From positions 156,126-220,125 of the forward strand of contig JAJZUT010000006.1 of NCBI GenBank assembly GCA_021847105.1: DNA of 64,000 nt. The letters run 5' to 3'. A program made the translations under genes and the position numbers. The notes under the pieces are model-generated. The model was given only the letters and a program-made list of their open reading frames with translations, ran no database searches and was not told where the DNA came from. This document shows positions 45,219 through 53,155 of this stretch, in pieces; within the stretch, counting starts at the first letter, position 1; each line of letters starts with the position of its first letter. The DNA is from Pseudomonadota bacterium (GTDB taxonomy: Bacteria > Pseudomonadota > Gammaproteobacteria > Steroidobacterales > Steroidobacteraceae).

Positions 45219-47230
45219 GACATCAACGCCACGGCCAACAGCACCAGCAAGGTGATGAAGCTGTAGAGCAGGTAGACCGAGATGCGGCCCTGCTGCACGC
45301 GCGCCGCCACGTCGGCCAGCCGTTCGACGGCGTCCGCGAGCGGCTCATAGGCCATCTTCCAGATCCGCTCGCGGATCGCGATACGGTAACGGGGAGCGCG
45401 ATCGGCGGGCGCGGGCAGCTCGCGCTCAATCTCGAAGAACGCCTGAAACAGGTGGCGGATCGGCTGACCGAAGCCCTCGGCCGTGTCCTGCATGCGTGCC
45501 GTGAGCGCGCCGAAGCCGCAGTCCCAGGCGGGTGCGCGACGTACTCGTTGCCGGTAGGCAAGACGCACGATCAGCACGGTCATCAGCACCACAGCGAGCG
45601 TGGCTGTGAGGAACACCAGCGGTCCGTAGGACACCGGCCGACCCGGCACTGGCGCAAGCAGCCACCAGTGGGCCGAGGCCTGAGCCACGCGCGTGCCAAT
45701 CAGCTGTGTCGTAACGGAGCCGAGCGCACCAATCACCTGCAGCGGGAACAGACCGAGCCCGAGACAGCCGAGCGCGAGCCAGGTCAGTCCGATGCGCTCG
45801 AGCCAACCGCAGTCATGGGCGTGCGCCAGCGACGGTTCGCGCGGCTGCCCGAGAAAGATTACCCCGTAGAACTTCACCATGACGTAGCCGGCGAGCGCCG
45901 CGCCGAGCACGACCAGGGCCATACCCATCGGGATCAGCAGGTTCACGAACGCATGCGGGACATGATCGGCGAACAGGAACGACTGCAGCAGCAGCCATTC
46001 CGAGACGAAGCCGTTGAGCGGCGGAAGTCCGGCGATTGCCAGAGTCCCGATCAGCGTCAGCCACGCCACCCACGGCATCCGATGGATCAGTCCGCCGAGG
46101 CGCCCGAGATTGCGCTCGCCGGTGGCATGCAGCACCGAGCCAGTGCCGAGAAACAGCAGGCTCTTCATCAATGCGTGATTGAGACTGTGATACAGCGTGG
46201 CGAGCAGCGCGAGTGCAGCCACCGCCTGCAGTCCCGAACCGGCAAAGACGATGGTGAGACCTATGCCGGTAAAGACAACGCCGATGTTCTCAATCGAGGA
46301 ATACGCGAGCAGGCGCTTCATGTCCGTCTGCACGGCCGCGAACAGCACGCCGTAGAAGATCGTGAACAGCCCCAGAATGAGCGGCACGAGACCCCACCAC
46401 CACAGCGGATGGCCGAGCAGGTCGAGTCCCACCCGCAGCAGGCCATAGACGGCGGTCTTGAGCATCACGCCGCTCATGAGCGCCGAGACCGGCGAGGGAG
46501 CTGCCGGGTGCGCCTCCGGCAGCCACACGTGCAACGGCACCAGACCCGCCTTGGCCCCGAAGCCGATCAGCGCCAGCAGGAATGCCGCACTCGCCCAACC
46601 TGCAGAGAGGTGGGCCGCTCGCATTGCCGCGAAGGTGAACTGCCAGCTGCCGCCCTGCAGCACCCCGAAGCACAGCAGCAGGCACAGCGCACCCACATGC
46701 GCCATCAACAGGTAGACAAAGCCCGCGCGGCGGATCTCGGCAAGGCGGTGCTGGGTGGTGACCAGGAAGTAGGAAGACAGCGCCATCGCCTCCCATGCCA
46801 CCAAGAAACTGTATGCATCATCGGCGATCAGCACCCAGCCCATGCTGGCGAGAAACAGATGGTATTGCAGGCACAGCAGCCCCGGCGCGGCGCCCTCGCC
46901 GGCACGGAAATAGCCCCCGGCAAACAACGAGATCCCGCCTGAGCTTGCCCCGAGCAGCACCAGGAATACGCTCGAGAGCGGATCGAGACGCAAGTGCATG
47001 GGCAGCCCGGGCAGGCCGAGCGGCAGCACCAGCCGCTCGAATCCTCCGCCGAGCAGACTGGCCCCCGCCACTGCCGCCAGTGCGAATCCGAGCAGCGCCC
47101 CGAGCGGAAAGAGCACCCGGCCGGCAAGCCGCACGCTACGCGGACGCAGCAAGCCGGCAAGACCGATCGCCGTCCAACCGAGCAGGAGCGCGAGGCAGCC
47201 GACCAGCAGCGTGGGGGATTGGGAAATCAC
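45215..47230 (-). CDS. HyfB/NuoL-like membrane antiporter subunit
   Basis: A 671-residue NuoL-type pump subunit with about 16 membrane segments. It has FLVAWEAMALSSYFLV, GFGAKAGLVPLHVWLPEAHPAAPSPVSALMSG, AYSSIENIGVVFTGIG and a long C-terminal extension (WDCGFGALTARMQDTAEGFGQPIRHLF) as in HyfB and Hyc3-type proteins. It is the first gene of the six-gene Ehr cluster and starts 67 bases from the divergent RHH gene. A polyferredoxin subunit (HyfH type) and an electron-input enzyme are not encoded beside it. Confidence 0.92.
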   Translation of the reverse strand: MISQSPTLLVGCLALLLGWTAIGLAGLLRPRSVRLAGRVLFPLGALLGFALAAVAGASLLGGGFERLVLPLGLPGLPMHLRLDPLSSVFLVLLGASSGGISLFAGGYFRAGEGAAPGLLCLQYHLFLASMGWVLIADDAYSFLVAWEAMALSSYFLVTTQHRLAEIRRAGFVYLLMAHVGALCLLLCFGVLQGGSWQFTFAAMRAAHLSAGWASAAFLLALIGFGAKAGLVPLHVWLPEAHPAAPSPVSALMSGVMLKTAVYGLLRVGLDLLGHPLWWWGLVPLILGLFTIFYGVLFAAVQTDMKRLLAYSSIENIGVVFTGIGLTIVFAGSGLQAVAALALLATLYHSLNHALMKSLLFLGTGSVLHATGERNLGRLGGLIHRMPWVAWLTLIGTLAIAGLPPLNGFVSEWLLLQSFLFADHVPHAFVNLLIPMGMALVVLGAALAGYVMVKFYGVIFLGQPREPSLAHAHDCGWLERIGLTWLALGCLGLGLFPLQVIGALGSVTTQLIGTRVAQASAHWWLLAPVPGRPVSYGPLVFLTATLAVVLMTVLIVRLAYRQRVRRAPAWDCGFGALTARMQDTAEGFGQPIRHLFQAFFEIERELPAPADRAPRYRIAIRERIWKMAYEPLADAVERLADVAARVQQGRISVYLLYSFITLLVLLAVALMS

Positions 47231-47244
47231 AGGATGCGCCGTGC

Positions 47245-47270
47245 GATGTATCTTATTATCATTGGATGTA
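47245..47270. repeat. Direct repeat in the RHH/Ehr divergent region
   Basis: GATGTAT (47245-47251) and GATGTAC (47265-47271) are spaced 20 bases start to start, about two helical turns. They sit in the 67-base gap between the Ehr cluster and the ribbon-helix-helix gene. The A/T-rich stretch TCTTATTATCATT between them can supply -10 elements in both directions. Paired sites at this spacing suit an RHH protein binding as a tetramer. Confidence 0.4.
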
Positions 47271-47297
47271 CGTCAAATGTGAAGAGGATTTCCTGCC

Positions 47298-47513
47298 GTG
47301 CCTCTTGAAACGCGCACCGCCCGCCTCACCGTGCTGATCGACCCGCGCAAGAAGAGCGTCTTCGAGCGCCTGTGCGCCGAAGAAGACGCGACGCCCTCTC
47401 AGGTCGTACGACGACTGATCCGCGCTTACATCGAGGAGAAACAGGGCCGGCCTTGGCAGCCCGAAGAGCAGCCGCTGTCCGCTCAGCGCGCGCGCAGCTC
47501 GAAGCAGCGGTGA
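47298..47513 (+). CDS. Ribbon-helix-helix (CopG-like) DNA-binding protein
   Basis: A 71-residue small protein. A beta-strand (TARLTVLIDP, residues 7-16) is followed by two helices (KKSVFERLCAEEDATPSQVVRRLIRAYIEEK), the classic RHH fold; a polar basic tail ends the protein. It probably binds DNA as a dimer. No toxin gene is next to it, so it is more likely a regulator than an antitoxin. The start is GTG 47298. Its last 31 bases overlap the 3' end of rlmKL on the other strand. Confidence 0.75.
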   Translation: MPLETRTARLTVLIDPRKKSVFERLCAEEDATPSQVVRRLIRAYIEEKQGRPWQPEEQPLSAQRARSSKQR

Positions 47514-49654
47514 ATGTGCGGGTTGCGCTCGAAGTCCGGCGGTAGCGTCGCGGCGGAGATGTCGAGCAGCGAATAGCGACGTTCCAGCTCAGGATCGAGC
47601 CGGAAACGCTGCGCATTGGTCGAGAACACCAGCAGCCCGCCGGCTTCGAGCAGCTGCATGCACTGCTCGATCAACGCCGGGTGATCGCGTTGCACGTCGA
47701 GCACGCCCTGCATCCGCTTGGAGTTGGAAAAAGTCGGCGGATCGAGAAAGATCAGATCGAAGCGCCGCCCGAGGCGCACCGCTTCGCCGAGCCACGTCAG
47801 GCAGTTGGCCTGCACGAATTCGTGCTGTGCGCCCGACAGCCCGTTCAATGCCAGGTTGCGCCGCGCCCACTCCAGGTAGGTACTGGAGAGGTCGACCGAC
47901 GTGGTGGCGCGGGCTCCACCCGCAGCGGCATACACCGTTGCCGTACCGGTGTAAGCGAACAGATTGAGGAAGCGCGTGCCCGGCGCCGCACGCCGCAGGC
48001 GCTCGCGAGTCGGGCGGTGGTCGAGGAATAACCCGGTATCGAGGTAGTCGGTGAAATTGACCTGGAACTTCAACCCGCCCTCGCTCACCACGTGAAACGC
48101 GCCCTGGCCGGCGACCTTGGCGTACTGCTCGCCGCGGTGCATCCGTCGCCGCGCGCGTAGTTTGATCCGCTCACGCGGCACCCCGGTTGCGGCCGGCAAT
48201 GCGGCCAGCACTTCGCCGCGGCGGCGCCGTACGGCCTGCTCGTCGATCGTGCGCGGCGCAACGTACTCCTGCACGTACAGCCAGTTCTGCGCATCCTCCA
48301 GCGTCACGTACTGGTCAATGGCGAAGGCGTACTCAGGCATGTCAGCGTCGTACAGACGGTAGCAGGACACGCCGTCGCGCTTCGCCCAACCGCGCAGGCG
48401 CTTGAGGTTCTTGGTCAACCGGTTGGCGAACATGCGCGCTCCGGGCGTATCGGCGCGAGCGCTGTCCTCACGCGAGAGCGTCCCCGGCTGACGCAAACTC
48501 GCCGGCTCGATGCGCATGCGCAACAGCCGGCACTCGATTGCTCCGTTCCACAGCGTGTGGGTGCGTGCCGCGCGAATGCCGAACTCCATCCCGAGCTGCG
48601 GCGCTCCGGTCAACACCGCCGCGCTCCATCCCTGGAAGTGCTCACGCAGCAGCGTCCCGAGCTGCTGATGGACGGCGCGTGCCGCGGCCAGATCCTCCAG
48701 CCGCGCCCCGTAGGGGGGGTTGGTGCAGAGCAGTCCCGTCCCCGGACGGGCCGGCCGGGCCGCCTCGAGCGGTCCGACCTCAAAGCGCACCCACGCCCCC
48801 ACTCCCGCCCGCTGTGCATTGGTGGTCGCGGCGCGCACGGCGGCCGGGTCACGGTCGCGCCCGCAGAGCAGCGGCGCATCCGGAGCCGAGACATGACACC
48901 GGGCACGAGCCTGCTCGAGCAGCCGTCCCCATAACAGCGCGTCATGTCCGCGCCAGCCGAGAAAGCCGAAATAAGTCCGGCTGAGCCCCGGCGCCCGGCC
49001 CGCGGCAATCAGCGCCGCCTCGATCACCAGCGTGCCGGACCCACACAGCGGATCGAGAAACTGCGCGCCCGCGGCCGCCAGCTGCGGCCACTGGCTGCGC
49101 ATCAGAACGCCCGCGGCGACATTCTCCTTCAGCGGCGCTGCGAGCGCTTCGCTTCGATAACCCCGCCGGTGCAGACTCTCCCCGGCCAGATCGATGTAGA
49201 GCGTAATGGCCGTACCGTGGGCGTGGGCGTGGACACGCACATCGGGACGCTCGCGTGCCACGTCCGGCCTCGCGCCGCTTGCCGTACGCAGCGCATCAAC
49301 GATGGCATCCTTCAGCTTCAGTGCCCCAAAATGACTGTGGCCGATCGTCGGATGCCGGCCGGTGAACTCGCAGGCAAGACTTGCTTCGGCACCCAGATGC
49401 TCGTGCCACGGCACGGCACGTGCACCGAGATAAAACGCCTCCGTGCTCGGCGCCTCGAATCGCGCGATCTCAAGCAACACTCGGTTGGCAAGCCGCGATT
49501 CGAGACACGCGCGGTAACCGATCTCGAGAGCGCCCGCGAAAGCCACAGCCGCACCGTGCTCGCGCACGTCCTGAGCCCCGAGCGTGCGCAACTCGATCGC
49601 CGCGAGATCGGCAAGTCCGCGGGGCACTGTAGCAAGGAAGGACAGTGTGTTCAT
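47483..49654 (-). CDS. rlmKL: Fused 23S rRNA G2445/G2069 methyltransferase RlmKL
   Basis: A 723-residue bifunctional methyltransferase. The N-terminal half (RlmL) has a THUMP domain, FLDPLCGSGTLVIEAALIA and the catalytic NPPY motif in LLCTNPPYGARL. The C-terminal half (RlmK) has FLNLFAYTGTATVYAAAGGA and LIFLDPPTFSNSKRM. SAM is the methyl donor and the targets are m2G2445 and m7G2069. The fused form is typical of Gammaproteobacteria and was used to place the organism. The stop of the upstream ClC gene overlaps its start by four bases. Confidence 0.95.
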   Translation of the reverse strand: MNTLSFLATVPRGLADLAAIELRTLGAQDVREHGAAVAFAGALEIGYRACLESRLANRVLLEIARFEAPSTEAFYLGARAVPWHEHLGAEASLACEFTGRHPTIGHSHFGALKLKDAIVDALRTASGARPDVARERPDVRVHAHAHGTAITLYIDLAGESLHRRGYRSEALAAPLKENVAAGVLMRSQWPQLAAAGAQFLDPLCGSGTLVIEAALIAAGRAPGLSRTYFGFLGWRGHDALLWGRLLEQARARCHVSAPDAPLLCGRDRDPAAVRAATTNAQRAGVGAWVRFEVGPLEAARPARPGTGLLCTNPPYGARLEDLAAARAVHQQLGTLLREHFQGWSAAVLTGAPQLGMEFGIRAARTHTLWNGAIECRLLRMRIEPASLRQPGTLSREDSARADTPGARMFANRLTKNLKRLRGWAKRDGVSCYRLYDADMPEYAFAIDQYVTLEDAQNWLYVQEYVAPRTIDEQAVRRRRGEVLAALPAATGVPRERIKLRARRRMHRGEQYAKVAGQGAFHVVSEGGLKFQVNFTDYLDTGLFLDHRPTRERLRRAAPGTRFLNLFAYTGTATVYAAAGGARATTSVDLSSTYLEWARRNLALNGLSGAQHEFVQANCLTWLGEAVRLGRRFDLIFLDPPTFSNSKRMQGVLDVQRDHPALIEQCMQLLEAGGLLVFSTNAQRFRLDPELERRYSLLDISAATLPPDFERNPHIHRCFELRAR

Positions 49655-51435
49655 TTGAGCACGGTGAGTCGATCGCGGATCGCGAGCAGCACGTCATCCC
49701 GCGAGACCTCCCCGAGCAGAGTGTAGCGCCACTGCCCGGGAGTCACCGGCAGGGTCCGGGCTTTTTCGCGCAGAAATGCATCGAGGGCCTCGGTGAGCGA
49801 CATCTCCGGCGACAGCGCCTCGGTGACCGGCTCGGCAACCGTTTCCACCGTCGCACCGAGGTTGATTTCGCCCCGGCGCAGACGCTCGTGCAGATCGCGC
49901 GGCCGGAACCACGATACGAGCTGATCGCCGTCCGTGACATAGACGCGGCGCACGGAGTGGCGCGAGAGCCGCTCGAACACTTCGGCAAGCGAAGTATGTC
50001 GGGGCACCACCACCGCTGCGGGCTTAATCAGCGGTTCGACGGTCCGCACGCGCCAGTCATCGCCGTGCTCAGCGACGATCGCCTGGGCCAGGGTGGCGGT
50101 ATAAACCGAGTTGCCGTGCCGATAGACCTTGGCCGTGAAATACGCGGTGACGCATGTGAGCATCAGCGGCAGCACCACGTGATAGTCCACCGTCATCTCG
50201 AAGATCATCAGGATCGAGGTGAGCGGCGCCTGTGTGGTGGCCGCGAGAAAGCCACCCATGCCGATGACGCCGAAGGCAATCGGCTGCGATATGACGTGCG
50301 GCATCATCCACTCGAGCGCGCCGCCGAACAGCGCCCCGACGGCAGAGCCTATGAACAGCGAGGGCGTAAGGACGCCGCCCACACCCCCAGAGCCAATCGT
50401 CGCTGCGGTCGCCAGCACCTTGGCGAGCAGGATCACGAGCAACGTCCAACCAAACACGTTGCCGAGCAACATGTTGCTCACCACGCTATAGCCGTTTCCC
50501 CAGACCTGCGGCACGAACACCGAAATCAACCCCACGGCGACACCGCCGAGGGCCAGCTGGAAATAGAGCGGCAATTTGAGCTTGACGATCTGCGCCTTGG
50601 TGAAATCGAGCAGCGCCAGAAACGGCGGCGCGAGGTGCCCCAGCAGCACACCCAGCAGCATGTAGAAAATCAGCTCCCAGTTACTGGCCACCGCGACGTG
50701 CGGCACGATGAACACGGGACTCACATGCACGACGCGGTGCAGCGTCGCATTGGAGATCACCGAGGCAATCACCAGCGGCACGAAGCTCTCCATGGCCATC
50801 GAGCCGAGGACGATCTCCGAGGCGAACAGTGCGCCGGAAATCGGTGCGTTGTAGGCTGCAGCGATACCGGCCGCAACACCGCAGGCGACCATCAGACGCA
50901 GCCGGGGCACCGGCGCGCGCGCCAGCAGGCCGATGCGCGAACCGAGCATGGCGGCGAGTTGCACCATGGAGCCTTCGCGTCCGATCGAGCCACCCGAGGC
51001 AATGGTGAGCATCGAGCCGAGACTCTTCAGGATCGAGGCACGAAAGCCAATGCGGCCGTCCCCGACATTCACCGCCTCGATGTAATCGACGGCCTGGGCG
51101 GAAACGAATCGGCGCCGCAGCAGCAGCAGCGTTGCCCCAGCGAGCAGGCCGCCGACGACGGGCATGATCGCCCGGTGCCACCACGGCAGGCGCATCGCGA
51201 CTGCCACCAGCCCGGAGCCGTGCTCGGAATGCGGCCAGTAGCCGCTGAAGATGCGGATGCACAGACGGATGCCAGCCCGAAAGAGCACGCTCGCGAGCGC
51301 CCCGGCGATGCCCACCAAGGTGGCCCAAAAGACAATGCCCACCAGTTCTTCGTGTCCGAGCAGTGTCAGGCGCAGCTGCGACAGCGCCGCGAGCGGATCG
51401 CGGGCGATTTTTCGTGCCTGAGCCTTCAGCTGCAT
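49651..51435 (-). CDS. ClC-family chloride channel/antiporter with C-terminal CBS domains
   Basis: A 594-residue membrane protein of the ClC family. The anion-pathway motifs are SGGSIGREGSMVQL (with the gating glutamate of GREGx), AYNAPISGALFASE, and GSGGVGGVLTPSLFIGSAVG; the first lacks the Pro of the usual GREGP. A cytoplasmic pair of CBS domains lies at about residues 460-590 (VEPLIKPAAVVVPRHTSLAEVFERL and VTEALSPEMSLTEALDAFL). Transport mode (channel or H+/Cl- exchanger) is not decided by these motifs. It overlaps rlmKL by four bases. Confidence 0.92.
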   Translation of the reverse strand: MQLKAQARKIARDPLAALSQLRLTLLGHEELVGIVFWATLVGIAGALASVLFRAGIRLCIRIFSGYWPHSEHGSGLVAVAMRLPWWHRAIMPVVGGLLAGATLLLLRRRFVSAQAVDYIEAVNVGDGRIGFRASILKSLGSMLTIASGGSIGREGSMVQLAAMLGSRIGLLARAPVPRLRLMVACGVAAGIAAAYNAPISGALFASEIVLGSMAMESFVPLVIASVISNATLHRVVHVSPVFIVPHVAVASNWELIFYMLLGVLLGHLAPPFLALLDFTKAQIVKLKLPLYFQLALGGVAVGLISVFVPQVWGNGYSVVSNMLLGNVFGWTLLVILLAKVLATAATIGSGGVGGVLTPSLFIGSAVGALFGGALEWMMPHVISQPIAFGVIGMGGFLAATTQAPLTSILMIFEMTVDYHVVLPLMLTCVTAYFTAKVYRHGNSVYTATLAQAIVAEHGDDWRVRTVEPLIKPAAVVVPRHTSLAEVFERLSRHSVRRVYVTDGDQLVSWFRPRDLHERLRRGEINLGATVETVAEPVTEALSPEMSLTEALDAFLREKARTLPVTPGQWRYTLLGEVSRDDVLLAIRDRLTVLK

Positions 51436-51579
51436 CGTGTTCCCAAAGGCGGGGAGGCGTTCCTGGGCGCGGCATTATGCCCGAAGCGCCGCCGAGGGAC
51501 TCCTAGACAAATTCCAAAAACTCTCCTAGCCTTGCGGGCTCGCCCACCCCGGACCGGAATCACTGACGGAGGAGCCACC

Positions 51580-52188
51580 GTGACCTTCACATTACCCTCG
51601 CTTCCCTTTGCGCCCGGCGCGCTCGCCGGCCGCGGCATGTGCCAGGAGACCCTGGAACTGCATCACGGCAAGCACCACCAGGCCTATGTCACTGCGCTGA
51701 ACGGTCTGGTGGAGAAGAACGAGGCCCTCAAGGGCAAGAGCCTTGAGGACATCATCCGCATGAGCCACGGCCGCGAAGAGCTCGTGCCGGTGTTCAACAA
51801 TGCCGGGCAGCACTGGAATCACAGCCTGTTCTGGAATTCCCTGTCGGCTACAGGCGGGGCAATTCCCGGCAACCTGGAGAAGAAGCTCGTCAGCGACTTC
51901 GGCAGCGTCGAGAAATTCAAGGAAACCTTCAAGGCCGCCGCCCTCGGCCAGTTTGGCTCCGGATGGGCCTGGCTGGTGCTCGCCAGCGACGGACGACTGA
52001 AGGTGACCAAGACGGGCAACGCCGGCACGCCGCTCGCCACGGGAGATGGCAAGGCCCTGCTGGTGGTCGACGTGTGGGAACATGCCTACTACGTCGATTT
52101 CCGCAATCGCCGTGCCGATTTCGTCGATAACTTCCTCGCCAAACTCGCGAACTTCGAGTTCGCCGCCGCACAGCTCGCTGCGGCCTGA
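51580..52188 (+). CDS. sodB: Superoxide dismutase [Fe]
   Basis: A 202-residue Fe/Mn-family SOD. Metal ligands are seen in ELHHGKHHQAYV (His28), QHWNHSLFW (His in WNH), and VVDVWEHAYYVDF (Asp and His). The Gly-Gln-Phe motif (AALGQFGSGWAW) and the Ala/Trp pattern are of the iron type. It disposes of superoxide in the cytoplasm. The start is GTG 51580, about five bases after GGAGGAG. A strong bidirectional terminator follows. Confidence 0.96.
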   Translation: MTFTLPSLPFAPGALAGRGMCQETLELHHGKHHQAYVTALNGLVEKNEALKGKSLEDIIRMSHGREELVPVFNNAGQHWNHSLFWNSLSATGGAIPGNLEKKLVSDFGSVEKFKETFKAAALGQFGSGWAWLVLASDGRLKVTKTGNAGTPLATGDGKALLVVDVWEHAYYVDFRNRRADFVDNFLAKLANFEFAAAQLAAA

Positions 52189-52199
52189 GCCCTCGCTCC

Positions 52200-52241
52200 G
52201 CTGCCGGGGAGGCATTCGCACCGCGATGCCTCCCCGGCAGC
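52200..52241. terminator. Bidirectional terminator between sodB and an unknown gene
   Basis: GCTGCCGGGGAGGCAT (52200-52215) pairs perfectly with 52226-52241 around a ten-base loop. It lies between convergent stop codons at 52188 and 52267. Confidence 0.8.
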
Positions 52242-52266
52242 GCCGGCCACGCGTCATCGGCAGTGG

Positions 52267-52809
52267 CTAAGTGCCGCTCGCCACCCAGGCCCGGACCGTC
52301 AGTCCGAAGCGACCACCGCTTGCACAGTGCAATTCTCCCCGCACCACGTGCACCGGCAGCGACGCCAACAACGTCTCGCGGATCTGGCGCAACAGCCGGC
52401 AGTCCGTCGGCTTCAGCCGCTTCGGCTCACCCGGGCGAATGACGATCAGCCGATCCACCGCAGACAACTGGGCCCACTTCACGGCGGCCCCGTGCACCAC
52501 GGCAGGCATACGGAAACTCACCTGCACCCGCGGCGAGCGCAGATCGCCCGAGGGCGTACGGCTGCACCGATAGGGCAAGACGTTCAAGCTGGCGATGGGC
52601 ACGCCAAGACGCAGCAAAATACCGTGGAACACGTACCACAGCTGATCGCACGTATACGTGCGCGAGAGCTGGTCCAGATCGACGACCAGATCGTACGTCC
52701 GCCAGATGGCGGGCTGTGCTGCCACGTCGGGCTGCACCGAACTCGCCCATCCGCACATCGGAACCACTGCCAGCAAGCCCCCGAGCAGGATGCCTCGCCA
52801 ACCCCTCAT
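52267..52809 (-). CDS. Secreted protein of unknown function
   Basis: A 180-residue protein that I do not recognise. It begins with a signal peptide (MRGWRGILLGGLLAVVPMCGWASS), then mixed alpha/beta sequence with four well-spaced cysteines in the mature part (TYTCDQLW, YRCSRTP, TDCRLLR, ELHCASG). These could form two disulfides in the periplasm. ATG 52809 follows GGAGGTGATCC, a near-complete complement of the 16S rRNA 3' end, suggesting strong translation. It stands alone between sodB and the glycosidase locus. Confidence 0.7.
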   Translation of the reverse strand: MRGWRGILLGGLLAVVPMCGWASSVQPDVAAQPAIWRTYDLVVDLDQLSRTYTCDQLWYVFHGILLRLGVPIASLNVLPYRCSRTPSGDLRSPRVQVSFRMPAVVHGAAVKWAQLSAVDRLIVIRPGEPKRLKPTDCRLLRQIRETLLASLPVHVVRGELHCASGGRFGLTVRAWVASGT

Positions 52810-53155
52810 GTGGATCACCTCCCGTTCAATGTCGCTTCAGCGGATTTGATCACTCTCGTGCGCGCGGGTTTCCTGCCAGTACCGTAAACGGGCCGGGCTC
52901 AACTTCCCGCTCGCTGCAGCCCGGCACGCAGGATAAGCGCCAGCCGCTGCCGGTACGGATCCGATCCGACCCACGATCCGTGGTCAGTGAATAGCATCAG
53001 CCGAGCGTGCACAGTAGCGTGGCCGCGCAGGCTTGCCCGGCGGGGCCGGCCGGCCGTTGCGCGCGAAAGCGATCCCGTACGTCTGCAGGGCGCGGGACAT
53101 TGCCTCTTCGGCGAGTCACGTTCTCCGCAGCGCCCCGGGCGCAGCGCGTCCGGAA
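52810..53155. other. Gene-free stretch
   Basis: These 346 bases separate the unknown secreted gene from the end of the GH30 gene. A 105-codon open frame lies in it on the minus strand but is rich in Arg/Pro with no motif I can place. No repeat, RNA gene or clear promoter stands out except the Shine-Dalgarno of the secreted protein at the left end. Confidence 0.5.

Noticed and set aside
40119..47230. Membrane-bound NiFe hydrogenase-4 or formate hydrogenlyase
   Set aside because: The large subunit lacks all four metal-binding cysteines and no maturation or formate dehydrogenase gene is adjacent; treated as an Ehr-type complex.
51480..51540. CTCCTAG direct repeat upstream of sodB as a regulator site
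   Set aside because: Only two seven-base copies in ordinary sequence, with no dyad or fit to a Fur-type box.
49645..51579. Large open frame on the plus strand before sodB
   Set aside because: It lies opposite the ClC gene, has the His/Arg-rich composition of antisense reading and no motifs; sodB starts at GTG 51580.
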